NCBI GenBank assembly: GCA_937941765.1
Contig: CALDGQ010000102.1
Location: 1-64,000 of the forward strand
Direction: 5' to 3'
Source of the DNA: an uncultured Saprospiraceae bacterium
GTDB lineage: Bacteria > Bacteroidota > Bacteroidia > Chitinophagales > Saprospiraceae
DNA length: 64,000 nt
The translations under genes and the position numbers were made by a program. Shown here one piece after another: positions 10,875 through 19,467 of this stretch; within the stretch, counting starts at the first letter, position 1, and every line of letters begins with the position of its first letter. The notes below the pieces were generated by a model. The model did not search any database and was not told the origin of the DNA. It saw only the letters and a program-made list of their open reading frames with translations.

Positions 10875-11468
10875 ATGTCGAAATTTAAGGAATATACAAA
10901 TGATGAATTGGTTGCACTCTTCCAAAGAGACAAAGACCAAGCTATTGAAGTATTGTTTCGAAATTACTACAAATACGTGTGTGGTGTTTTATATCCTGTT
11001 TTGAAAGAACAAACAGTTATTGAAGATGTCGCACAAGATGTATTTTATGATTTGTGGAGAAAACGAGATCAACTAAACATCACTACTTCCCTTAGTGCTT
11101 ATCTTAAAAGAGCCGCTATCAATAAAGCATTAAATTATATCCGCGATCAGCGAATGAAGTTTGATGATTATGCTGAAATGCCGAATATGAAAAGCGGTGA
11201 CTTGAATTCGCAACGACAAATTGAAGTGCATGAAATGGAAGTATTAGTTAAAAAACTAATAGATCAATTACCAGAAAAATGTAGAATCATTTTTTCACTA
11301 AGTAGATTCGAAAAAATGAGTTATCGAGAAATAGCTAAGCATCTTGATATATCCGTAAAAACCGTTGAAAATCAGATATCAAGAGCATTAAAAGAGCTTA
11401 GAATACAGCTGAAACCCTATTTGAATGAAATAATTGTCACCTTACTTACACTTCTATTCTATTATTGA
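10875..11468 (+). CDS. ECF-type RNA polymerase sigma factor
   Basis: A 197-residue sigma-70 family protein of the extracytoplasmic-function type. Region 2 is visible at residues ~25-95 (IEDVAQDVFYDLWRKR is the -10/core-binding part) and region 4 at ~125-180 (YREIAKHLDISVKTVENQIS is the helix-turn-helix). The ATG at 10875 is preferred over the GTG directly before it. The short hydrophobic C-terminal tail (IIVTLLTLLFYY) is an extra that may touch the membrane. It is followed by a FecR-type anti-sigma gene and a TonB receptor, the usual cell-surface signalling arrangement of Bacteroidota, where receptor occupancy releases the sigma factor to transcribe the uptake genes. The ligand is not identifiable from sequence. 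Confidence 0.92.
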   Translation: MSKFKEYTNDELVALFQRDKDQAIEVLFRNYYKYVCGVLYPVLKEQTVIEDVAQDVFYDLWRKRDQLNITTSLSAYLKRAAINKALNYIRDQRMKFDDYAEMPNMKSGDLNSQRQIEVHEMEVLVKKLIDQLPEKCRIIFSLSRFEKMSYREIAKHLDISVKTVENQISRALKELRIQLKPYLNEIIVTLLTLLFYY

Positions 11469-11539
11469 GGGTAGGAGTAGGGGGTGGAATACTTTTTAGT
11501 GTCAATAGTGTAGAAAAGTAGCAGAACTATATTTATAAA

Positions 11540-12577
11540 ATGACTGAAGAAAAATATCTATCACTAATTCATAAAAAGTTGAGTGGAGCATTGAATGCCG
11601 CTGAACAAATTGAATTGACTGAATGGCTTGGAACAAACGAGGCCAATCAAAAGACTTTGGACGATTATCAAGCAATCTGGAAGTTGACTGAATCAGTTGA
11701 TACTGATTTTGATATAGATATTGATCAAGGTTTTAATAAACTACAAAAGCGAATCAAAGTAGAAAAAATATCTTCAAAAACTACTGCTACTGACAATGCC
11801 AAAGTGATTCCGATGAGACGTAAGTTAATGCAATTGGCTGCTGCTTTGACGTTACTTTTAGGTGCTGGCTTTCTTTTCAACCTGTATAATTCCAACACTG
11901 CAGAAACCAATTGGATTTCTGTAACGACTTCTGAGAATGAAAAGAAATCTGTCACCTTATCTGATGGAACAATTGTTTCCATTAATCAAAATTCTACCTT
12001 CAAATATCCTGCTTCATTTGATTCTAAAACAAGAAGCGTACAACTAAAGGGAGAAGCATTTTTTGATGTTACTAAAGATGCATCTAAACAGTTTATTATT
12101 GAAACGAATAAAACATTGGTGTCTGTTTTAGGAACTTCATTTAATGTTAGAGAATATGAAGAAGAATTATTGACGGAAGTGATGGTGAAAACCGGCAAAG
12201 TAAAATTATCTCCCAAAAACAATAAGGAGGCTGTTCTTCTAACCGAATTTAAGAAAGGAGTTTATTTTCATTCTGAGCGAAAGCTAAAAGCTTCTACATT
12301 GGATAATCTCAATGATCTTGCTTGGCAATCTGGTCAAGTCAAATTTAAAAGTACCGCACTCGCTGATGTTTTGACGATTTTAAGTCGCCAGTTGGATTGT
12401 AATATTCAAGTTGAAAACAAGCAATTATTAGCTTGTAAATACACAGGAAATTTTACCAATCTAAAACTTGATCAAATTGCAAATGCAATTGCTATTTCAT
12501 TTGGTGCTTCAAATCCTACTTTTAACACAACCAAAAAGCAATATATAATTAAAGGGGGTTCGTGCTTAAATAAATAG
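11540..12577 (+). CDS. FecR-family anti-sigma factor
   Basis: A 345-residue inner-membrane regulator. The N-terminal cytoplasmic part (residues 1-90) should bind the sigma factor encoded just upstream; a single transmembrane helix lies at ~93-113 (LMQLAAALTLLLGAGFLFNLY); the periplasmic FecR domain runs from ~125 to 225 (VTLSDGTIVSINQNSTF and GEAFFDVTKD are typical strands); a DUF4974-type domain occupies ~265-340. This is the standard Bacteroidota layout, in which the periplasmic domain senses the signalling domain of the partner TonB receptor. The gap to the sigma gene is about 70 bases and the receptor follows after about 90, so the three probably form one regulatory unit. Confidence 0.92.
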   Translation: MTEEKYLSLIHKKLSGALNAAEQIELTEWLGTNEANQKTLDDYQAIWKLTESVDTDFDIDIDQGFNKLQKRIKVEKISSKTTATDNAKVIPMRRKLMQLAAALTLLLGAGFLFNLYNSNTAETNWISVTTSENEKKSVTLSDGTIVSINQNSTFKYPASFDSKTRSVQLKGEAFFDVTKDASKQFIIETNKTLVSVLGTSFNVREYEEELLTEVMVKTGKVKLSPKNNKEAVLLTEFKKGVYFHSERKLKASTLDNLNDLAWQSGQVKFKSTALADVLTILSRQLDCNIQVENKQLLACKYTGNFTNLKLDQIANAIAISFGASNPTFNTTKKQYIIKGGSCLNK

Positions 12578-12668
12578 CTCGTACGAACATTCGTTCTTAT
12601 ATGAAGTTGCAAATCCTATGCTTTATTCGTAATTTTAGAGTAATCTGAAAGTTCTTCTATCTCGAACA

Positions 12669-15380
12669 ATGAAGCATCTTTACTTAATTATTCCCTACTT
12701 TTTTTTCGTCCATATGACCTATGGGCAATCTCCTTTAGACAAAAAGATTGACTACAATTTTTCAGAAGAAAAGTATGAAAATGTTTTAAACATTCTCATC
12801 AATAAAAGTGAATTGAATATTGTCTTTTCTGCAGATATTCTTCCTGCTAACAAAAAATTTACATTAAATTCAAAAGGCCAAACTGTCCGATATGTTTTAG
12901 ATAAATTCGTTGAACGTGAATCCCTTTCTTATAAAACTTCGGGTGACTTAATTATTCTTTTTTATGAAAAAATTCCCGTCAAAAATTTTCGATTAAGTGG
13001 ATATATTGAAGATGTAACAACAGGTGAGCGTTTGGCTGCTGCCAATGTTTCTATTGCAACAACAACTAAGGGTACCGCTACGAACAATTATGGTTTTTAT
13101 AGTATTGTGCTGCCTGCTGAGGAAGTAGCAGTAAACTTTTCTTATTTGGGATATCAATCAAAGCAAATAATGGTCAATCTTACTACTGACCAGTTTTTGA
13201 ATATTGAGCTACAACCTTCTATAACATTAGACCCGATTATTGTTGTGCCATTAGAGGAAAAAGTGCCTTCTATTATCAAAGAAACAAATATCAGTACTTC
13301 TTCAATTAGCGCACAGAAACTTATTGCATTACCAACTTTTGTAGGAGAGTCAGATTTAATCAGAACGACATTATTGCTACCAGGTGTAACTTCTGGTGCG
13401 GATGGGATTGGTGGCGTTCACGTTAGAGGTGGAAACCCAGATCAGAATTTAATTTTATTAGATGGTGCTCCCATTTATAACCCTTTTCATACAGCTGGTC
13501 TGTTCTCTATATTTAACTCTAATGTAGTCAATAAAGCTACCTTGTTGAAAGGAGCATTCCCAGCAAGATATGGCGGACGAATATCCTCAGTTTTGGATGT
13601 AAGAACTAGAGAAGGAAATAACAAGGAGTTTGCGGGAGAGATTGGTGTAGGACTTATATCTGGAAAAGGTACTTTGGAAGGACCGTTTTTGAAAGGCAAA
13701 GGTTCATTTATTGTCAGTGGTCGAAGAACTTTTATTGATAAGATAATTGAAGATCAAACCAGAAAAAATAAACTAAGAGATACACTTAATAGTGTAGAGC
13801 CTAGAGAAGGCTTTTCAGGATATAATTTTTCGGATTTAAATTTAAAAGCCAACTACAATTTTTCTGATAAAGACAAAATATATATCAGCTATTATAGAGG
13901 TGCCGATAGTTTTCACGATGAGGAAAAACAAGAATCATTTGATGACAATGTGTATTTATTTGACAGCTTAAGTCAAGACCTTGGATGGGGAAATGAACTG
14001 ATCTCCTTTCGTTGGAATCATTTGTTTAACAATCGTTTGTTTCTTAACACAACAATTACATATAGTGATTTTGAATTTAGATCCTCTTTTTTGAATGTAG
14101 GAATACAAGAGGCAAATAATCTTAGTGATTTCGAACGTACTACTTTGTCACAATTTAGTTCAACTATTGCTGACTTTGGCGCTAGATTGGATTTTGAATA
14201 TGCATTGTCAGATAAGCATCAAATGAAACTTGGTGGAGCTTTTACGTATCATTCGTTTAGACCAGGAGTCGGCGGTATTTTCACTGAAGATGTAACGGCT
14301 GATTCTCTTGTTATTTTAGGAGAACAGAATTTGGATTCCTTAAAACTGAATTCGCTTGTAAATGCAAATGACATCAATTTTTATATTGAAGATGATATCT
14401 CTCTGTCCGCCAGATTTAAGGTGAACGTCGGGGTTCATTTCACCTACTTTGATGTTCAAAATCAGGTCTACCTATCAATGCAACCTCGGCTGGCAGCTTT
14501 CTTTCAATTGAATAACAAGCTACAAATAAAAGGTTCATTTGGTAGAATGCGACAACACTTGCACGTATTGACTAATTCTAATTTTGGATTGCCAAATGAC
14601 CTTTGGGTACCTGCAACTAAAAATATTAAACCACAAGATTCTTGGCAAGGTGTACTCGGATTTGATTTGGATATCGGGAAAAAATATGTTGTAAAAGTTG
14701 AAGGCTATTACAAACAAATGAAAAATTTAATCTCCTATCAAGAAGGAGCAAGTTTTCTTATTGATGTGGGCGAAACAACAGGTGCAATCGAAGGTCAAAA
14801 CTGGGAAAACAAAGTAACATCTGGACATGGAACAAGTTATGGTGCAGAAGTAATGCTGGAAAAAACAATTGGTAGAACGAATGGTTGGTTGAGTTATGCT
14901 TATGCTCATTCGAATAGAATTTTTGAAGAAATAAATAATGGAGAAGTTTATCCATATAGATACGATAGAAGACATAACGTGAAATTCGTTGCAACTCATT
15001 TTTTTCGACCATGGCTCCAAGGAAATTTAAGTTGGTTATACTCAAGTGGGATCGCTACAACAATTCCAAGCAGCGCAATCACGTTTGATCCGCCAGGGCA
15101 GATCCAACCACCAGGTGAAGTTTTCGACTTTGGAACCAAAAATAGTACAAGATTACCTGATTATCACCGTTTTGATATTGGGTTCAACATATTTTTGAGA
15201 AAAGGCAGATTAAGTCATACCTTTAATGTAGGGGCTTATAATATTTACAATAGACGTAATCCACTCTACATTGCATTTCGGGAACGTTTTTCAAATAATT
15301 CCGCTGAAGTAAAAAGGGAATTTGTAGAGGTTAGTTTGATTCAGTTTTTACCTTCTTTTAGCTATACATTAAAATTTTAA
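12669..15380 (+). CDS. TonB-dependent outer-membrane receptor with N-terminal STN signalling domain
   Basis: 903 residues. A signal peptide (~1-19, ending MTYGQ) is followed by a secretin/TonB N-terminal (STN) domain at ~25-105, a carboxypeptidase-regulatory-like beta-sandwich at ~110-195, a plug domain at ~210-330 (GVHVRGGNPDQNLILLDGAP is diagnostic) and a beta-barrel to the final Phe (SYTLKF). The STN domain is the part that would contact the periplasmic FecR domain, matching the sigma/FecR pair upstream. Energy would come from TonB proteins such as those at 25827-28013. No SusD-like partner follows; instead a DUF4249 protein does, a pairing common in Bacteroidota. The substrate is unknown. 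Confidence 0.93.
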   Translation: MKHLYLIIPYFFFVHMTYGQSPLDKKIDYNFSEEKYENVLNILINKSELNIVFSADILPANKKFTLNSKGQTVRYVLDKFVERESLSYKTSGDLIILFYEKIPVKNFRLSGYIEDVTTGERLAAANVSIATTTKGTATNNYGFYSIVLPAEEVAVNFSYLGYQSKQIMVNLTTDQFLNIELQPSITLDPIIVVPLEEKVPSIIKETNISTSSISAQKLIALPTFVGESDLIRTTLLLPGVTSGADGIGGVHVRGGNPDQNLILLDGAPIYNPFHTAGLFSIFNSNVVNKATLLKGAFPARYGGRISSVLDVRTREGNNKEFAGEIGVGLISGKGTLEGPFLKGKGSFIVSGRRTFIDKIIEDQTRKNKLRDTLNSVEPREGFSGYNFSDLNLKANYNFSDKDKIYISYYRGADSFHDEEKQESFDDNVYLFDSLSQDLGWGNELISFRWNHLFNNRLFLNTTITYSDFEFRSSFLNVGIQEANNLSDFERTTLSQFSSTIADFGARLDFEYALSDKHQMKLGGAFTYHSFRPGVGGIFTEDVTADSLVILGEQNLDSLKLNSLVNANDINFYIEDDISLSARFKVNVGVHFTYFDVQNQVYLSMQPRLAAFFQLNNKLQIKGSFGRMRQHLHVLTNSNFGLPNDLWVPATKNIKPQDSWQGVLGFDLDIGKKYVVKVEGYYKQMKNLISYQEGASFLIDVGETTGAIEGQNWENKVTSGHGTSYGAEVMLEKTIGRTNGWLSYAYAHSNRIFEEINNGEVYPYRYDRRHNVKFVATHFFRPWLQGNLSWLYSSGIATTIPSSAITFDPPGQIQPPGEVFDFGTKNSTRLPDYHRFDIGFNIFLRKGRLSHTFNVGAYNIYNRRNPLYIAFRERFSNNSAEVKREFVEVSLIQFLPSFSYTLKF

Positions 15381-15388
15381 TAAGAAAT

Positions 15389-16309
15389 TTGAAGTTCAAA
15401 TTATTCATATTATTATCGAGTATTTTCCTTTTCACAGCTTCAACTTGTGAAAAGCCATTCGATATTGATGCTGTCGATGAACCAAAGCTTGTTGTGAATT
15501 GTCTTTTTACTCCTGAAAAACCATTATCCGTTTCTCTAGATGTGAGTAGACCGATTCTGGAAGATGAACTCAGAGAATTAACTGGAGAATCCGTTGAAAT
15601 TGTCGAACCTAATGGAAATATTGTAACCCTTAATTTGGAAACAGAAGGATTTGATAGAAAGTGGTTTGTTGATAGTACTTTTTATCCGGAAGCAGGAGCC
15701 AATTATACCATCAAAGCAGCTGCTAATAATTTTGACCAAGTCTTTTCTAACAATACAATACCTGAACCTGTAAACGTCCTAACAGCAACGATTGATTCTG
15801 TCAAAGTTGAAAAAAGTAAGTTTGCTATCAATAATGTAGATCATTATTTTGATTTTAATTTTCAACTAGAAGATAAACCTGGTGATCACTATTACCATCT
15901 TTACGTTTTTCGACAAAAAGTACATTATACTACCAATACTGGAGATACGGTTTATGAGCACTTTGACGAATATTATTTGAATGACTTAATGACATTCAAT
16001 AATCCAAATGGTCTTGTTTACACCGATAATAGCATTTTGTTTAAGGATGAAGGAGATCAGTCTCCTAATTTATCTTTTGAAGTAGGCTTTACCTATTTTC
16101 AATCTTTTGAGGCCATTAGGAAATTACGTTTTGAATTGAGAACCGTTTCACGAGAATATTATTTATTCCACATCGCTAAGCGAAAACAAGAATTAATTGC
16201 GTTTGACGAATTCGCAGAACCAATCATTCTTTTCAATAATATCGAAGGTGGATTAGGTCTTTTTGGAGGGTATAGCAGTGTTCAAATCGATACTTTTACC
16301 ATCAATTAA
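15389..16309 (+). CDS. DUF4249 family surface lipoprotein
   Basis: A 306-residue protein that starts with TTG eight bases after the receptor stop; no better start preserves the signal sequence. The first 22 residues form a lipoprotein-like leader (hydrophobic core FILLSSIFLFTAST followed by Cys20), although the lipobox is not ideal. The remainder matches the pattern of DUF4249 proteins (VDEPKLVVNCLFTPEKPLSV near the N terminus; beta-rich, ending in a short hydrophobic strand). These proteins are regularly encoded behind CarboxypepD_reg-containing TonB receptors and are assumed to be accessory surface proteins of the uptake complex. The function is inferred from that partnership. Confidence 0.8.
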   Translation: MKFKLFILLSSIFLFTASTCEKPFDIDAVDEPKLVVNCLFTPEKPLSVSLDVSRPILEDELRELTGESVEIVEPNGNIVTLNLETEGFDRKWFVDSTFYPEAGANYTIKAAANNFDQVFSNNTIPEPVNVLTATIDSVKVEKSKFAINNVDHYFDFNFQLEDKPGDHYYHLYVFRQKVHYTTNTGDTVYEHFDEYYLNDLMTFNNPNGLVYTDNSILFKDEGDQSPNLSFEVGFTYFQSFEAIRKLRFELRTVSREYYLFHIAKRKQELIAFDEFAEPIILFNNIEGGLGLFGGYSSVQIDTFTIN

Positions 16310-16330
16310 TCGCACTTTTCTTCATTTTTG

Positions 16331-16360
16331 CCCGTTTTTACTTCTTTTATTCGGGTTTTT
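16331..16360 (+). terminator. Weak candidate terminator after the DUF4249 gene
   Basis: A short CCCG/CGGG stem with a 17-base loop is followed by five T residues. The stem is only 4 bp, so this may be chance. Confidence 0.3.
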
Positions 16361-16477
16361 CAAAAAAAATCAAAAATAAATGTCTTTCTAATAGGGGTAC
16401 GACAAATAATGTGTGTCTATATAATCAAACAGGTAACTCGGTAAGTTAATTTCTGTTTAAGCAAAAAAGATTTGATT

Positions 16478-17155
16478 ATGAAAAAAGACAGCTTAGGATT
16501 CCTACACCACTTCCCACTTTTTGAAGGCCTTCGTGAAAACGAAATGGAGCAATTAAAAGAGATGGTTGAATTTAAAACTAAACCAAAATTTAGTTACATC
16601 TTTTTACCAGACGAAGAAGCAAAGTACATTTACTTCTTAGTAAAAGGGATGATCAAAACTGGTACTCATTCCAATGATGGTAAAGAAATTATCAAATCAA
16701 TTTTACACCCATTTGCCATGTTTGGTGAATTGTGTGTCATCGGTGAAGATACTCGTTGCGATTTTGCAAAAGCAATGAATGAAGAAGTCCACTTTTTCCA
16801 ATTGAAAGAAGAAGATTTTAAATCTTTGATGCTTAGAAATAAATCAGTAAGTGACAAGATTTTAAAAATAATCGGACAACGTTTGCGTAAAGCCGAAAAC
16901 CGTTTAGAATCCCTAATCTTTAAAGATGCAAGAACTCGTATCATCGAATTCTTAAAAGATAGCGCAAGAAAAAGAGGTCGTCAAGTTGGTTATGAAATGT
17001 TGGTGAAACATTGTTTAACACAACAAGATATCGCTAACATAACAGGAACTTCCCGTCAAACCGTTACCTCTGTCTTGAATGAGCTTAGAAAGTCTAATCT
17101 AATTTATTTTAATAGACGTAGTATTCTCATAAGAGACATGGCTAAACTAACTTAG
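16478..17155 (+). CDS. Crp/Fnr family transcriptional regulator
   Basis: 225 residues from the ATG at 16478 (a TTG two codons upstream is less likely). The cyclic-nucleotide-binding-type beta-roll is at ~10-120 (GMIKTGTHSNDGKEIIKSIL, then FAMFGELCVIGED). A long dimerisation helix follows, then a winged helix at ~165-220 with the recognition motif LTQQDIANITGTSRQTVTSV. The N-terminal cysteine cluster of an FNR iron-sulfur sensor is absent, so it is not a classical oxygen sensor; whether it binds a nucleotide cannot be told. It stands alone with its own terminator. Targets are unknown. Confidence 0.9.
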   Translation: MKKDSLGFLHHFPLFEGLRENEMEQLKEMVEFKTKPKFSYIFLPDEEAKYIYFLVKGMIKTGTHSNDGKEIIKSILHPFAMFGELCVIGEDTRCDFAKAMNEEVHFFQLKEEDFKSLMLRNKSVSDKILKIIGQRLRKAENRLESLIFKDARTRIIEFLKDSARKRGRQVGYEMLVKHCLTQQDIANITGTSRQTVTSVLNELRKSNLIYFNRRSILIRDMAKLT

Positions 17156-17180
17156 GTTTGTGATTAATAAATAAAATAGG

Positions 17181-17219
17181 AAAATCGCAGTGTTCATTTG
17201 AATGCTGCGATTTTTTTTT
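17181..17219 (+). terminator. Intrinsic terminator of the Crp-family gene
   Basis: AAAATCGCAG pairs with CTGCGATTTT, with an inner TTCA/TGAA pair, and a run of nine T residues follows. Confidence 0.88.
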
Positions 17220-17229
17220 AAAGTTATTT

Positions 17230-17250
17230 GACATAAGTTCTACTTATGTC
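17230..17250 (-). repeat. Perfect 8-bp inverted repeat between convergent genes
   Basis: GACATAAG and CTTATGTC are separated by five bases. It lies downstream of the minus-strand T9SS protein gene (stop at 17351), but no T-run follows on that strand, so a terminator role is only possible, not shown. Confidence 0.4.
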
Positions 17251-17350
17251 GATTTATGTTTAACTACTTCGCAGTTTTTGAATGATTCGAATTCCGAAGA
17301 AATTAAACGTGTATTACCGCCAGTGAAACTGATGAGATTACACCCACCCA

Positions 17351-18574
17351 CTACCGCTTCACAATCTTTCGACTCAACTCAAAATCGTCTCCAACAATAC
17401 TTACAACATAAAGCCCTGCGTGAAAAAAGTGTGAATCTATAAGTAATTTATTCGAAAAATCAGGACTATCTATTCTCCTTTCAAAAACTAATTTTCCAAA
17501 AGCATTATAAATAGAGACAATCACTTCTGAATTAATTGATCCATCAATATCAACTTTTAGTTCATGATCAAAAGGATTTGGTGATAATACAATAGATGGA
17601 TTTGTAGAAACTTTATATTCCGAATTTATAATGTTAGAAATATACGGATTGATATCAAAAGAAAAGAGTTTGGCATCCAACGCTGAAAATTTTTCAGAAC
17701 TAATATATCCGTATCCAGTGCTTTTAAAACAAACGCCTTCCATCTGACTCGTATTGATTGCGCTGCCCAATGAAATATAGCGTTTATTTCCAGAAAATAA
17801 ATCATTCCCTTCATAGTCAAAAAGCAACCACATAAAGGAAATGCCTCCGGTAGTATAGCCAATCAAAACTATATTTCCTTCATCATCTATCGCGGCACTG
17901 GTAATCAATCCTTGAACATCAAATTCATTTTGTAATTGAGCAACATGCGTGCCTGGTGTGTTTGGAAGCGTGTAATGTTTCGTTTTTTCATTGACCCAAT
18001 TTTTTGAAAAAAGGTGGATGACATCATTGTGAATAATGAAAGCTTCACAATCGAAATTGTTGTTGTTTGGTTGTTCTTGAAAAGATGTTTGATCACTGTA
18101 TGAAAAATTGATCACTTGTGAATTTACAATGTTCGCTACCAAACCACTTTTCTCAATCCGATGAATAGCAAGGTCCGTTCGATTACCAGGATTATTACCA
18201 AAATCTCCGACAAAAATATGCGTGTCATTTTCCGCCATATCTTCCCAATCATTATTATCTGCAGTTGCAATAATCACTTCTTGAAGAATATTTCCAGTCA
18301 AAGAATCAATTCTATAAATTTTATCTGGATTGCCTCCATCATTGTGCGTCCATAAATTGTTATTGAAAAAAGACAATCCGGATGTTTCGATAAGTGGATT
18401 TGGTAAAGTAGTAAGTTGAATCAGGTTGAAAGCAGTTGCAGGATACAAGCAGCTTCCATCATTAATCGTAGCTGACGACGAGTAATTGGACGCTTGAGGA
18501 TCCGTACAGCCAGTCTGAGAGTAACTTGGTAAGATGAAAAATATGGTACAGAAGGCGATCGATATTATTTTCAT
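17351..18574 (-). CDS. T9SS-secreted protein with Cys-rich N-terminal motif, beta-propeller-like
   Basis: 407 residues. A signal peptide (1-19, ending PSYSQ) is followed by the short calcium-motif-like segment GCTDPQASNYSSSATINDGS with a closing Cys, which is common at the start of secreted proteins of marine Bacteroidota. Residues ~55-310 resemble an SdiA-regulated/TolB-like propeller (repeated short strands; GGNPDKIYRID, NDWEDMAEND, FVGDFGNNPGNR). The last ~80 residues are a T9SS type A sorting domain (LSPNPFDHELKV ... GLYVVSIV). It is the last gene of the minus-strand run, nine bases after the SGNH gene, so it may act with the surface-acylation genes or simply be co-transcribed. No enzymatic function is assigned. 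Confidence 0.78.
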   Translation of the reverse strand: MKIISIAFCTIFFILPSYSQTGCTDPQASNYSSSATINDGSCLYPATAFNLIQLTTLPNPLIETSGLSFFNNNLWTHNDGGNPDKIYRIDSLTGNILQEVIIATADNNDWEDMAENDTHIFVGDFGNNPGNRTDLAIHRIEKSGLVANIVNSQVINFSYSDQTSFQEQPNNNNFDCEAFIIHNDVIHLFSKNWVNEKTKHYTLPNTPGTHVAQLQNEFDVQGLITSAAIDDEGNIVLIGYTTGGISFMWLLFDYEGNDLFSGNKRYISLGSAINTSQMEGVCFKSTGYGYISSEKFSALDAKLFSFDINPYISNIINSEYKVSTNPSIVLSPNPFDHELKVDIDGSINSEVIVSIYNAFGKLVFERRIDSPDFSNKLLIDSHFFHAGLYVVSIVGDDFELSRKIVKR

Positions 18575-18583
18575 TTGGTCTGT

Positions 18584-19459
18584 TTATTTCATAATTGGTA
18601 ACAAATAATTTTCTATCAAGTGATTTTGGCCGTCTGCATTGAGATGGTCATAATTATAGAAATACTTATACTCGTTTGGCGAGTTATAAATATCACTGTA
18701 ATCATAATAGGGGATATTATATTTCTCCTTGACTTCTTCTAAAAGATCAACCAAATCTTTTCTGTTTGGTGCAAGATCTCCAAAGAGGGTAGGGTTGATG
18801 ATAAAGGTTATTTTCGTTTGTTTATATTCTTTCGAATATTGATCTACGAATTTTAAAAACTTCTCTCTCTGTTCTAATGAAACGGTTTCTTGTCCTTTGT
18901 GAATCATATTTATTCTCATCACAACTTTTGAACTATCTATTTTTGTGATTGCTTTGGTTGGTGCATTTTGTTGTCTAGTATAAAGACCGTCGGGAGCAGA
19001 TTCAGTAATAGATATTTTTAAATAGTTTAGAACGGTATTAAGGTCAAAGGATTTCAACAATAGTTTTACAAAATCAGGATCCGGTTTTTCACGACGCCAC
19101 CAAAAAGGTTTGTCAAACTGCCCGGAAGTCAACATGCATGCATCAACAAAATAAAATATATGATTCGTGGTGTTTTTTTCTTGTGTAAAATAATCTAAGT
19201 ATGCTTTTTGGATAAGAACGCCACCTCCTAATGTATTGAGGCTTGCAGTATTTATATTTTTGTTGTTTAATGCTTTTCCCATGTTAGCACCTGAATTTCC
19301 CATTAAGGCAACTTCAAAATTTTCGCCTTCAGGAATATTAAAAACTAAATCCTGGGAAACATGCTGATTATATTTGTAATACGAATATAATCCGTAAGCT
19401 GTCAATAACAATAGACAACAAGTAAAAAATAAAATAGATTCAAGAATAAATTTTTTCAT
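18584..19459 (-). CDS. SGNH/DltD/AlgX-like membrane-anchored acyl transfer protein
   Basis: 291 residues with one N-terminal transmembrane helix (~5-25), placing the rest outside the inner membrane. The SGNH-type nucleophile elbow is GNSGAN at residues 54-59 (Ser56), and the C-terminal catalytic block is YDHLNADGQ at ~270-278 (Asp271, His272). Residue 57 onward and the overall size match the partners of MBOAT acyltransferases (DltD, AlgJ/AlgX, and similar proteins in sugar acylation). The gene follows the MBOAT gene by eight bases on the same strand. The expected role is to take the acyl group from the MBOAT protein and transfer it to an extracytoplasmic polymer; the polymer is unknown. A hydrolase role is possible but less likely given the neighbour. 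Confidence 0.8.
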   Translation of the reverse strand: MKKFILESILFFTCCLLLLTAYGLYSYYKYNQHVSQDLVFNIPEGENFEVALMGNSGANMGKALNNKNINTASLNTLGGGVLIQKAYLDYFTQEKNTTNHIFYFVDACMLTSGQFDKPFWWRREKPDPDFVKLLLKSFDLNTVLNYLKISITESAPDGLYTRQQNAPTKAITKIDSSKVVMRINMIHKGQETVSLEQREKFLKFVDQYSKEYKQTKITFIINPTLFGDLAPNRKDLVDLLEEVKEKYNIPYYDYSDIYNSPNEYKYFYNYDHLNADGQNHLIENYLLPIMK

Positions 19460-19467
19460 GTTCTAGA

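Noticed and set aside
16478-17155. FNR-type oxygen sensor
   Set aside because: The N-terminal cysteine cluster needed for an iron-sulfur centre is missing.
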